Below, piece by piece: positions 8,214-17,388 of a stretch of DNA of 44,192 nt. The stretch covers positions 1 to 44,192 of the forward strand of contig RCNN01000218.1 in the NCBI GenBank assembly GCA_003667245.1, read 5' to 3'. The notes under the pieces were generated by a model. It was not told where the DNA came from. It made no database searches and worked only from the letters and a program-made list of their open reading frames with translations. Within the stretch, counting starts at the first letter, position 1; each line of letters begins with the position of its first letter. The position numbers and the translations under genes are program-made. Source of the DNA: Heterostelium multicystogenum (Eukaryota > Evosea > Eumycetozoa > Acytosteliales > Acytosteliaceae).

Positions 8214-10866
8214 ACTCGAAGCTAAGATTTCGGCGGAGGTTGCCAAGCTCTTGGATATAGGCGTGGTGGAAGAAGCTCCACCTAATACTGAATTCTGTTC
8301 ACCGCCATTTTTCGCCAACAAAGGCACGTCTAAAGAGAGGATGGTTATTGATTTCAAACATCTTAATTCACTCACTCTCGATTATGTGTATCCTATGGAA
8401 AGACTCGATGACATCATTGAATCTATAAGCGGAGCCAAGGTTTTCTCCGTCATCGACGCCAAGAGCGGCTTTTATCAAATGCTTCTTAATAAGGCGTCTA
8501 GAAGGTACACAGCATTCTCGGCTAATGGAAAACTCTATATGTTCACTAGACCTTGTTTCGGCTTAAAGAACAGCCCTGCTTACTTCAACAGATGGCTGCA
8601 GCACATACTCGATCCTCTCGTGAGAAAAGGATTCGTCAGAGTTTATGTTGATGACATTCTCATCTTCTCTAAGTCAGTTGCCGAACATGAACAACACGTC
8701 AAAGCAGTACTCGACCTACTCGATAAAAACGACGTCTACATTGCTAAATCTAAATGTCACTTGTTCAAGACATCTGTTTCCTACGCTGGTCATATGTTAT
8801 CCGACAAGGGTATAAAGCCTTTGTACAACACTGTACAAGGTATTCTAAACAGAACTGTTCCCACCACTGTTAAAGAAATGAGATCATTCATTGGTGCTGT
8901 CAATCATTACAGGAGATATTTAGATCGTAAAGGTGAACAACTTGCGCGACTCACAAACACGATATCTTCTAAAAACAAGAAGCTCAATCTCACTGATCAG
9001 GAGGTTGCAGACTTCAACGACATCAAAGCTGAACTTTGCTCCTCTAGATGCTTGATGTCACCCAACTATAAGAAGACGTTCCATGTGTATACGGATGCCT
9101 CGGATGTTGGTTCTGGTTTGATGATTGCTCAGCACGACGACAACGACAACTTACGTCCAGTCATATTCGATTCTAGAAAGTTTGACTCAGCACAAAGAAA
9201 CTACAGTGCCAGAGACAGGGAGTTACTGGCGGTCATTCATGCCGTCACTAGATATGGTTATATGCTCAAAGACCGACCGTTCGTACTGCACACGGACCAC
9301 AAGAATCTAATTTACGATTCTCAGTCTGATCTGGATAATCCTAGGCTTAATAGATGGAGTGAGATCCTATCTAGGTTTAATTTCCAGATTGTTTATATTC
9401 CTGGTTCTACGAACGTGGTCGCAGATTATCTATCCAGAGCGCCAGAGTTCGAATCCCCTTGGGACTCTAATCTTATCAAGGATATCAAAAGCTCATATAC
9501 ATCTGAAGACCTTCCCAGATCCACCAGGGATTGGTTCGATACGTTCAAAAGAAGGGTGGATGCAACAGTTGTCAACGATCTACACTACTGGATCGATGGC
9601 GAAAACCTCAGGTTGGTGGTTCTGGACAGCTCCTCAATCGAATCTATCATAGCGGAAGCACACTCATCGTTGTATAGTGGACATGTGGCCTACGCTAGGA
9701 TGGCTGCCAAGTTGTCAAAATCATACGTGTGGCCTCAGATGACAGCAACCATCACCAACTATATCAAGAAGTGTCCTTTGTGTCAGAGGTCATCTATCAA
9801 GAAGATCAAAGAAGGTTTCCTCGCGTCACTACCACTTCCAGACAGGCCGTTCAAAGATATATCTATGGACCTGTTAGCTCTACCGCCGGCTGAAACCGGT
9901 GAAGACAACCTATTTGTGGTTGTTGACAGATTCACTAAATCTGTCAGATTATTCCCTTGTACCAAGGACGTTACAGCTCAGCAGCTTGGTCATTGGTTCG
10001 TTAGAAACATTGTAGCGAAATATGGTGCACCGTCAACAATTGTTTGCGATCGCGATCCGAAATTCACTTCAGATTTGTGGACTACTGCTATGAAAGAAAT
10101 GGGATCTCAACTATGCATGACACAACCAGGTCGTGCACAAGCAGATGGGCAGACTGAAAGGTTCAACAGATCGATTTTGGAACATATCAGAAAGTGGACA
10201 GACAGGAAGCGCTCATGGGCGGAAGACATTAGTTTCGTCGAAATGTGTATCAACAACAACGTCAACGCTACAACTCAATTCACACCTAATCAATTATTGC
10301 TCGGTTACGAAATCAAACTACCATGGAATGCAGGTACATTTGGTTTATCTAATTACAAGGAATGTCAAGACATTTACAGACTCGAGGCCAAGACCAATGC
10401 TCTTGATGGTCAGATCCGACAGGCCAAGAATCACGACAAAGTTGTTAAGAACTTCAACACATATAAGATTAACGACTTGGTCCTAATCAGAAGATCCAGG
10501 CTCAACACGCACAAATCCGGCGAGGAGAACGATCGTAAACTTACTCAAGCATGGGGTGGACCGTTCAGTGTTGTTAAGAAGCTTACTGATTTGAACTATG
10601 TTGTTCGACTTCAGAATAAAAGAACAACGGACCGTACCGTTCATGTGGATGACATGAAGCCTTACATTGGTGATCCTACCAATACCCACATCCTAGACGT
10701 CGTGGCCATTCTCAAGAAAAGAATCTCTGGTCGCGGTACCGGTTCCACAACCGAATATCTGGTCAAGTTCGACACTATCAGCGACGACCACAACAAATGG
10801 ATCAACGAAAACATCCTTATCCAACACATACCTACGATGATCGAAGCTTTCAACAAAAAAAAGTAA
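8191..10866 (+). CDS. pol: Pol: RT, RNase H, integrase, chromodomain
   Basis: The frame is open from 8191 and intact to TAA at 10864-10866. Reverse transcriptase spans about 8240-8900, with YVDD at 8644-8655. RNase H follows, with YTDAS (9089-9103), a conserved Glu in RDRELLAV and HTDHK. Integrase has an HHCC zinc module (HSSLYSGH ... CPLC, about 9660-9785). Its D-D-E core is SMDLL, CDRDPKF and QTERF, with the last near 10150. A GPF-type module (GGPFSVVKKL) and a C-terminal chromodomain (DVVAILKKR ... YLVKF ... NKWINENIL, about 10697-10830) follow. In other chromoviruses this domain guides integration, so it may act here in choosing the site near tRNA-Pro. No catalytic residue appears missing. 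Confidence 0.93.
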   Translation, partial: KHGRRSPELEAKISAEVAKLLDIGVVEEAPPNTEFCSPPFFANKGTSKERMVIDFKHLNSLTLDYVYPMERLDDIIESISGAKVFSVIDAKSGFYQMLLNKASRRYTAFSANGKLYMFTRPCFGLKNSPAYFNRWLQHILDPLVRKGFVRVYVDDILIFSKSVAEHEQHVKAVLDLLDKNDVYIAKSKCHLFKTSVSYAGHMLSDKGIKPLYNTVQGILNRTVPTTVKEMRSFIGAVNHYRRYLDRKGEQLARLTNTISSKNKKLNLTDQEVADFNDIKAELCSSRCLMSPNYKKTFHVYTDASDVGSGLMIAQHDDNDNLRPVIFDSRKFDSAQRNYSARDRELLAVIHAVTRYGYMLKDRPFVLHTDHKNLIYDSQSDLDNPRLNRWSEILSRFNFQIVYIPGSTNVVADYLSRAPEFESPWDSNLIKDIKSSYTSEDLPRSTRDWFDTFKRRVDATVVNDLHYWIDGENLRLVVLDSSSIESIIAEAHSSLYSGHVAYARMAAKLSKSYVWPQMTATITNYIKKCPLCQRSSIKKIKEGFLASLPLPDRPFKDISMDLLALPPAETGEDNLFVVVDRFTKSVRLFPCTKDVTAQQLGHWFVRNIVAKYGAPSTIVCDRDPKFTSDLWTTAMKEMGSQLCMTQPGRAQADGQTERFNRSILEHIRKWTDRKRSWAEDISFVEMCINNNVNATTQFTPNQLLLGYEIKLPWNAGTFGLSNYKECQDIYRLEAKTNALDGQIRQAKNHDKVVKNFNTYKINDLVLIRRSRLNTHKSGEENDRKLTQAWGGPFSVVKKLTDLNYVVRLQNKRTTDRTVHVDDMKPYIGDPTNTHILDVVAILKKRISGRGTGSTTEYLVKFDTISDDHNKWINENILIQHIPTMIEAFNKKK

Positions 10867-10960
10867 CAGTCATCTTATCTCAACCTCAACTCAACTATAC
10901 TTTAATCTCAACAACTGCATATTCCTCTTCTTCCAACTAGCTCAAATCATGGAGGGGATA

Positions 10961-11261
10961 TGTAACAACAACACAATTTTACAATAATTTATAAAAATAT
11001 CAATTTTACGAAAAAAACACCTTAAAAGGAAAAACCGAAAGAATCTTAATCAGATTAATAATTTACTACAAATAGAGAAACTAACTAAGTATATTATTTA
11101 ATTTGATTAAGGTAATTAAAAATAAAGATTAATAATTTACTACAAATAGAGAAACTAACTAAGTATATTATTTAATTTGATTAAGGTTCTCTATTCAGAG
11201 TTTAGTTTGAGTTATATCTTTTAATAACAATAGGTCTGATCAACCTATTATTTATTAAACT
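10961..11261 (+). repeat. 3' LTR of Skipper-like element
   Basis: This is 301 bp, nearly identical to 5488-5789: G/A at LTR position 13, and one A fewer in an A run. It is preceded by the purine tract GGAGGGGATA. It is followed directly by the SINE-like element, so its terminal bases and the expected target duplication cannot be confirmed. Confidence 0.85.
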
Positions 11262-11679
11262 AGTGGCAGAAGCCCAAGGCAGAATAGCTGATGTGGTATG
11301 GTAGTCTGCTTGTGACGCCTTGGGTCGTGGGTTCGAATCCCGGGTTTTCCAGTTTTTCCCCATACACTTCCAGTGAACCCATGTACTTTCAAGTCTGTAT
11401 GATACCATCCCGCCATGAAGAATATGTAAATTGACAAGCGAAGCCCTCAACTACGTAAACCATTGGTGTACTCTTAAAATCTTCTGTCGCTTCGAAATAC
11501 TTAACAGTCCACTGTTGAAACACCTTGCTCCAAATAATAATAGGCAGTCATGCCTCTATAAAATGATGGTCATCACAACCGGCCTGTGGTTGTAAAAAGA
11601 AATCTGTAGGCTTCTAAACCCTACCTTAAATAAACAACTGTATGGTTATAACAACAAAAAAAAAAAAAAAAAAAAAAAA
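11262..11679 (+). mobile_element. tRNA-derived SINE-like element with poly(A) tail
   Basis: The first 90 bases look like a tRNA-derived Pol III promoter. The A-box-like TAGCTGATGTGG is at 11285-11296, and a perfect B box, GGTTCGAATCC, is at 11330-11340. A tRNA-like arm (CTGCTTGTGACGC) lies between them. The flanking acceptor sequences (GGCAGAA and GTTTTCC) cannot pair, so this is not a functional tRNA gene. An unrelated body of about 300 bp without a conserved reading frame follows, then 24 A residues (11656-11679). Head, body and A tail are the classic SINE layout and imply copying by a non-LTR retrotransposon. I cannot define target duplications, and no second copy lies in this window. Confidence 0.5.
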
Positions 11680-12434
11680 TATTCTCCCTCACCAAGTAGA
11701 AAAGTCATGGAAATTCCATAGAGAACTCGTGGAAATTCCATAGAAGCCCAGTGACAACTCAGATTGCCTCCGAACCGCAATGATGTCTAAACCGATTGTT
11801 TACCAGGATGGATCGATGACTCAGCGAGACAACCGACGGGAAAACAATAAGTATAAATACTCGATGAAATCCTTGGTTACAGATATTTATTCTATTTATT
11901 GTTATAAGATTATTAATATCATACCAAGGTATGTATTTAAAGATAATTAAATAAATATTAATATTCTATTCATTGTTATAAGATTATTAATATCATAACC
12001 AAGCTTTTCTACTTTATCACTCTCATCAATCTTTTGTTAAAGAGTACTATTCTATAATAGATAATACACTTTACAAAAACCATTTATAATTTTATTAATA
12101 AATTATGATCACCTGGATGATTAAAGTACTTTTCCTATTTACCATTTCGGACAATCACGACTGTCCCTTTGTTGTCGTGAATATATATATTATATATAGA
12201 AGACTGTGAGGTTCTGACCCTCACCATTTATTATTTAATTAATAAATTATGATCACCTGGATGATTAAAAAAAAACAAAAAAAACATCTAAAGAAGAGAT
12301 TTACTTCAAATAGCATAGATAGAACAAGATGAGACCAATATTCATGAATAATAAATGTACAGAAAAACATACTAAATAGTTTTGTTTTGTGATATCAATA
12401 TTGATGACAATAAATCTATGAAGATATTGGGAAT
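11680..12434. repeat. AT-rich spacer with two direct-repeat pairs
   Basis: No gene is seen here. One repeat pair (TTGTTATAAGATTATTAATA) lies about 71 bp apart at 11898 and 11969. A second pair (AATAAATTATGATCACCTGG) lies about 147 bp apart near 12095 and 12242. The 11-base arms AAGTAGAAAAG (about 11693) and CTTTTCTACTT (about 12005) are inverted and could be the ends of a small non-autonomous DNA transposon of about 320 bp. The stretch looks like layered remnants of mobile elements downstream of the CCA-adding enzyme gene. Confidence 0.45.
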
Positions 12435-14735
12435 TTATTTTGAAAGCCATTGTTTGCATTGTTCTTCGTTGGCATTAGGATTTTCTAATTGATACTCAAA
12501 AACCTCTTGTAAAACAGGAGCTAGCCAAGCACCAGGTTTCTTCTTGAGCAATTCCATCACTTGTTTGCGCCTGAAAATATTTAAAATCATGGTTAGTAGA
12601 AGAAACGACCATCAATGATTGCAACTATTAAATTTACATACATCCAATAGTTTCTTTATATTCCAAACACCAACCAAGTTATGAGATGCAATACTTGCAC
12701 AAAAGTTGTCGTATTTCAATACGATTTTCTTTGCTTCTTCCGTTACTAATTTGAATAACCAAAAATGTTAGCGGAATTTAAAATACCTGATTAGTAAACA
12801 ACTTACAAGGTGGGTGATGTGCATGTGGATTATGAGAATGGAGATGGAAATCATGCATTGGTGATCTCGGAGCTGGAGAGCCATCTGGATTCTCTAGTCT
12901 CTGGAATGGATAGGCGATAGTTCTATTGAATCTTGGTAACTCAGATACCAAAGCACTGGCCAGGGCTGATCTCCATAATGGGCCTGCTTTGTACACAATC
13001 AAACCAACTTCCTTTCTCGAGAAACTATCTTCATTGTTTAATTTATCGACGTGAATCTTGAATTTCTCGGCACATTCCAACACATTCAATACATCATCGT
13101 AATCCTTATTTGAAAACTATGGATCAACAAAGAGAAGGAGAGAGAGAAGTAAATAAATGTAAATAAATACATTATGACTACTAAACTTGACTTACCTTGA
13201 GGAACTCAACAATTATATATTGAATCACAGGATAGGTTCTATTCTTTTTCGCAGTGAAAGTGTAGTTGTGGAATACCTGCAAAAGTGCTGAGAGTAGTCT
13301 AATCTTACGAGTTGGCACCTCTTCTCCAGCTGCGCCCCAGCTTATAAATCTCATCATGTTCATAATGTTTTCTGATGCGGTATATTGATAGTCTTTTTCC
13401 TTAATAGCTGTATCAAAGATCGATTAGAGTTTGATGATGGGTGATGGTGGAAATGTCGTTTTGTTCATACTTATTCCTTCGGGCAAAACTAAAAATATAG
13501 TCAAACAAACCAAAGTGATTGATCAAGTGAATTGCAAGATCTGGTCTTGGGCCACTGAGCATTCCATCCAATTCAATACCAACACGTTCATGTGAAACCT
13601 TTGAGCCAAGTGCTTTTTTAACGGTGGAGGATGAAGCTGCATCGACGAGCTTATGGTCGATTGCATAGTAGAGTCTAGTTGCAAATCTAATGGATCGCAA
13701 CACACGCAACGGATCGTCGAGGAATGTTGTCTGTGGTGGCAAAGGTGTCCTGACAATTCCGCATTTCAAATCCTCGACACCATGACCTGTGAAATCCTCC
13801 AATCTTATTCTCGTTGATATTGTAAAACAATGAATTGATCGTCAAATCTCTTCTGTAAGCATCTTGTTCAGGTGTACCAATTTTCTAGAAATCCAAACAG
13901 TGAAATCAATCAATAAATCAACCAATCAATCAAATCAAAAGAGAATCAGTATGATGAATGGTGAACAGCTATGTAACGGATCTTACAATTTCAGGAATAC
14001 GTGAGTGGTCTGAATAGGTCTCGGATCTCAAGTTTACAAAATCGATCCACATGTCGTAGATTCTGACGGTTGCAGTTTCCAAATGTTTAGATTGTTCGGG
14101 ATTGGATTGAATAACACCGATTCTGTGTGTTTCTTGATTATGTTCTTTTCAGGTACTTGTTGACCAACGATGCAAATGCCTCACCCATCATATTATCCAA
14201 AGCTATATCGATATCAGATGAGTGGTCTCCTCTGAGCTGTATGACACGACCATAATATAATTAGAATCTAACGAACACTCCTCAAGTTTATAAAGTAAAT
14301 GAGCAATATATAATGATACTGATAATAACAACATACTTTATCTCTAACCCATCCACCAGCAACTCTTAATACAGTTCCACATTTCGATTGTTCGACAACC
14401 TCCAATAAAGTTTGAAACAGCTGTTGTTCTACTTTGCTAATATGCAAAGGTACTGTTTCACCTGTTTCACCAATTGCAGTATAAACAATATCAAGATGAT
14501 CATCTTGTGTCGATAACGATGATGCCTTATCAGATGCTTCCAAGCTGTTGCCACTGCTGCTGCCACTACTATCATGATCTTTATTTACATGAGATTTCTT
14601 ATGAAAGAAATGATTATCATGTTTGTTGGTACTCGAAATCAGAGTGATCGGTATATGCTTTGTTTTCATTCTCTTTTCAATATGCTTATCTTCTTCTATC
14701 TCTAGCTCTGTTCCAGTTTGATGATGATCACTCAT
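12435..14735 (-). CDS. CCA-adding tRNA nucleotidyltransferase
   Basis: This class II enzyme adds or repairs the CCA end of tRNAs from CTP and ATP, in the nucleus or cytosol and in mitochondria. The head domain shows GGWVRDK followed, after an intron, by SSDIDIALDNM, with the metal-binding Asp-x-Asp near 14203-14215. RRDLTINSLFYN and LDDPLRVLRSIRFATRL follow, the neck-region motifs of the family. The C-terminal part (KKPGAWLAPVLQEVFEYQL) resembles eukaryotic homologues. There is an N-terminal extension of about 75 residues, rich in Ser, His and acidic residues and not an obvious mitochondrial presequence. Several short introns are visible. The frame slips by one base near 13800 (extra G) and 14158 (extra A in an A run), with conserved sequence on both sides, so the gene is probably intact. 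Confidence 0.92.
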
Positions 14736-14992
14736 TATAATATAATATAATATAATACAATATAATATAATATATGTTTAAGTATTAACTGTAGCTTGAT
14801 GAAGTTAGATATAGATATATATACAATACAATAACACTCACTGAGTTAAAGTGTTTTGATTTTTTAAATAATTTTCCTGATCTGGAAAAAAAAGGAACTG
14901 TTTAGGAATACAGATAAATCTTAAAGATTTCTCTCATTCTTCTTGTTTTTTGGTAGATTTCAATTCTTTAAAGTTTACTAGGAGTTGTTTAT
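14736..14992. repeat. spacer with ATAAT microsatellite
   Basis: A run of about eight imperfect five-base units (ATAAT/TATAA) spans about 14736-14775, directly before the CCA-adding enzyme start on the minus strand. The remainder is AT-rich spacer to the acetyltransferase stop codon. No other feature is recognised. Confidence 0.5.
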
Positions 14993-16202
14993 TTAGACCC
15001 ATGTAAATTTCTCGATATTGATCATTCTAGATTGGCTGGTGGTGTCTTTGTCGGTGACACCTGGGGCGTTGCGGTCTGGATTGATAAAAGATACAATCAT
15101 TGGGATGGAGCCGTTTCTTGATTGCAGTGGTTGATTGATGTGTTCAAGGTACTCTTGGCTCATGACACTCGATTCGCTCCACCAGATCTTGACTTTCTTG
15201 AGATTGAACTTTTTGGCCTCAACATAAGCCAAATCAATGAGCAGCTTGAACTTCTCTTTGTTTTCGGCAGCCAAACAGAGGACATTCAACTCCTTGTCTC
15301 TGAGATCGTGTGACCATAGAATAATGGACTCGTCAAGCATAGCACCATATTCAGAGGGCTTTACTTCTAAATTCAAAAAGTTAGCATAAACAGCGATCTG
15401 CTTGATGTGCCAATCGATTCTCTCGTCGGTGATGATCTTTCCAACCAAATATTTAGGCAAGTTTGATGAAGCGTCTGTGCTTTGCTTGTATAGCTGATGG
15501 AAGTGGTTGTATTTCTCACGATAGTGATTTTCGGTGTGTTTTCAATTGCAATTGGTGTGCTACTCTAAAGTTGGATTCTGTTACGATTGTGATCTTTGAT
15601 TTCAGAGCTTCTTCGATCGGTGCAACAGTGTATGAATCGTTGGTGGTTTCTATGATGATGGCGGTATCTGGTTGCTTGTGCCAACCGCATTTCTCATATA
15701 CGATTGGGTCGATATCACTGTAGAGATCAACAAAGATGGCACCTTCCGATCGGCATTTCTCTCTCAACATTCTCATCATTCTGCTGGCATATCCTTTATT
15801 TCTATACTTTTGGGCGACAAAAACACTTGCAACTGATTCCGATCTACCTCTGTACAGCTTGTACTCGTCGCTCTCTACATAGCAATATGCAGAGTTTTCA
15901 CCATAGGTTTCACATGATGCAACAATTTGACCTGAATCATTCATCATTCAAATGCACATCAATAAGTCAACATTGATCACAATGACATATAAATATATAT
16001 ATATTAATTTAATCTTGTGGAACTTACCATTTAAAAATAAAGACCATGGTCTGTGATTTGATACTACGTCTTTAGAGTCGACTTCTCTCTGCCAGTAGGC
16101 CTCGACAGTGAGGGGATGTCCCCACTCAGCAAAGTTATCGATGGTATTCAAATGGAATTCCTCCCATGTTGCTTCACGTAGTTCAAATGTATCCGAATCC
16201 AT
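14993..16202 (-). CDS. LYC1-like GNAT-family N-acetyltransferase
   Basis: The N-terminal exon (MDSDTFELREATWEEFH) begins at 16202 and joins, after an intron of about 85 bases, an acetyl-CoA-binding core. That core contains SVASVFVAQKYRNKGYASRM, the GNAT motif A with its Arg-x-x-Gly-x-Ala pyrophosphate loop. LYSDIDPIVYEKCGW follows, the C-terminal strand motif. The second half (KQIAVYANFL ... YGAML) resembles the C-terminal domain of fungal LYC1, an acetyltransferase of free lysine in lysine catabolism. The overall architecture of about 390 residues supports a LYC1-like protein, but the substrate is inferred. The frame slips by one base near 15520. The gene is in tandem with the CCA-adding enzyme without evident functional linkage. 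Confidence 0.7.
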
Positions 16203-16727
16203 TATTACTATTAATATTGTGTGTGTGTGATTAATTAAGGTAATCTTAAGATTAACGTCACTTGTGGTGGAAAGCAATCTTATCTTGGCATGCTTTGATG
16301 TTTTTTGTTTTTTTGTTTTTTGCAAAAACAAACTAATTTTCCAACGATTGATTGATTTTTTGTTGTTTTTTGATAAATTTCGCAACTTGATAATTTAGAC
16401 CTTACATTTTAAGTTATATCAAACTGGTTGAAACTTCTATTTCTTCAATTGTATCAATCGATTCAAAGTTTGGTTAAAGTGATATGAGAGTGAGAACTCA
16501 TACATACATCTGGTGTGCCTAGACTATCAGATTTTTTAATGGGTTTGCATCAATGAATGTTTTTTTATTTCACTTTGTTTTATTAAATTAATTTTTAATT
16601 TTTATATCATCATCATTATGAATAATAATATATATGAAAAGTTATTAAGCAATTGGTAGAAGATCTAGGTTTAGATTTAAGCATAGTAAATAAAAGCTTA
16701 AGATCAGGAGAGGGATTTGTCCCATGG

Positions 16728-16785
16728 GTGTATCTCTTGAAAAACTATTATATTATATATTATTATCAGTTTTCAAGAGATACAC
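16728..16785. ncRNA. AT-looped perfect hairpin, candidate small-RNA precursor
   Basis: The left arm, GTGTATCTCTTGAAAAACT (16728-16746), pairs with the right arm, AGTTTTCAAGAGATACAC (16768-16785). This gives 18 base pairs with one bulged A and a loop of 21 AT-rich bases. The arms are less AT-rich than the surroundings. Size and shape would suit a Dicer substrate, but a cruciform or recent inverted repeat are equally possible. Expression is unknown. Confidence 0.3.
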
Positions 16786-16900
16786 ATTTAAATTCTCTTC
16801 CAACTACTCCATTATCATCATTCTCGCATAACCATTATCACCATTATCACCACTATCACCACTATCAAATATCCAAATATCCAAACCTAAAAAATCATGT

Positions 16901-16910
16901 TGCGCGCATT
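16901..16910 (-). promoter_or_regulatory. tRNA 3'-flank motif AATGCGCGCA
   Basis: Read on the tRNA-Lys strand this is AATGCGCGCA, separated from the tRNA 3' end by 26 bp. The identical ten bases occur 28 bp after tRNA-Ala. A T run (TTTTT) lies between the tRNA and the motif here, so the motif is probably beyond the Pol III terminator. Confidence 0.5.
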
Positions 16911-16936
16911 ATGGTATAATCTTTCAAAAAGAGAAC

Positions 16937-17008
16937 GCCCAATGTGGGGCTCGAACCCACGACCACACGGTTAAGAGCCGTGCGCTCTACCGACTGAGCT
17001 AACCGGGC
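16937..17008 (-). tRNA. tRNA-Lys (anticodon CUU)
   Basis: A complete 72-nt cloverleaf. Acceptor GCCCGGT pairs with ATTGGGC. D arm GCTC-AGTCGGTA-GAGC is regular. Anticodon stem CACGG/CCGTG has loop CTCTTAA, giving anticodon CTT. T stem GTGGG/CCCAC holds loop TTCGAGC. The A and B boxes are intact and there is no intron. A T run terminator follows within about 10 bases. The second LTR retrotransposon starts 13 bp beyond its 5' end. Confidence 0.97.
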
Positions 17009-17017
17009 TTTGATGAT

Positions 17018-17021
17018 TTTG
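17018..17021. repeat. target-site duplication TTTG, left copy
   Basis: TTTG directly precedes the 5' LTR (which starts TATAGTAAG at 17022) and recurs at 21986-21989 directly after the 3' LTR. The short length and the fact that the internal sequence also begins TTTGG leave some ambiguity. Confidence 0.55.
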
Positions 17022-17388
17022 TATAGTAAGACTACTAGACCCGTTAACAACTCTTGATCCAGATCTTTAGAAGATCTAGATAACATCTTCCTATTCAAAT
17101 AATCATAAGGGTTAAACCCATTAATCATTATCTTTCCAACTACCTTCTAATAATAATAATATCTGATTCTTCTAAGGAATCATTTCTACAAGTATAAAAT
17201 ACCAACTCCTCTTCTTATTACAAATCGCCTTTCAGTACCATTAGTACTAATTCTTCTTATAATAAAAGTTTATCTTTTAATCTTATCTTTTCTTATTAGT
17301 TATTTCTATCAACCTTTGCCAACTGCAGGGTTGTGTTATTAACATTATCTTTATTATTCTTATCTGACCTCTATAGGTACTTACCATA
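17022..17388 (+). repeat. 5' LTR of second element
   Basis: The LTR starts TATAGTAAG and ends ACCATA, with no TG...CA termini; the ends form a short TAT...ATA inverted repeat. The boundaries are fixed by divergence of the flanks (G before the 5' copy, A before the 3' copy) and by the TTTG duplication. Immediately afterwards the last 77 bp are repeated (17389-17465). Confidence 0.85.

Larger units (their letters stand above)
5488..11261 (+). mobile_element. Skipper-like LTR retrotransposon (Ty3/gypsy chromovirus)
   Basis: This is an apparently complete element of about 5.8 kb. Direct LTRs lie at 5488-5789 and 10961-11261, with gag, protease and RT-RNaseH-integrase reading frames between them and a polypurine tract (GGAGGGGATA) before the 3' LTR. 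The domain order, with integrase after RNase H, defines Ty3/gypsy. The C-terminal chromodomain and separate protease frame resemble Dictyostelium Skipper elements. The two LTRs differ by one substitution and one homopolymer base, so insertion was recent. It lies downstream of tRNA-Pro, the side I recall for Skipper-2 in D. discoideum. No target-site duplication is obvious. Coding GC is visibly higher than in neighbouring genes or in the second element. Confidence 0.92.
16203..16936. other. intergenic region with hairpin and simple repeats
   Basis: This region holds the acetyltransferase upstream sequence, a strong hairpin (annotated separately), and ATCACC/ATTATC tandem repeats (about 16825-16868). 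The repeats produce a meaningless His-rich reading frame. A tRNA-linked TGCGCGCATT motif lies at 16901-16910. No gene is recognised. Confidence 0.5.

Noticed and set aside
11278..11350. A fourth tRNA gene beside the LTR element
   Set aside because: The A- and B-box spacing is right, but the acceptor ends GGCAGAA and GTTTTCC cannot pair and the anticodon stem does not close. A tRNA-derived head is the better reading.
11202..11450. Minus-strand frame with a KTRDSNPRPK-like peptide
   Set aside because: It is the reverse reading of the tRNA-like B-box region and its flank. Such peptides are a known by-product of tRNA-type sequence, so it is not a gene.
14736..16202. CCA-adding enzyme and acetyltransferase as an operon
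   Set aside because: They are on the same strand but separated by a spacer with its own repeats, and each has its own introns; dictyostelids transcribe such genes singly.
16820..16868. Possible CRISPR array
   Set aside because: The units are six to twelve bases of simple ATCACC/ATTATC repeat without spacers of regular length, in a eukaryotic genome. It is a microsatellite.
16653..16919. 88-codon His/Tyr-rich plus-strand frame
   Set aside because: It is produced by the hairpin and the ATCACC/ATTATC simple repeats. There is no homology or codon bias.
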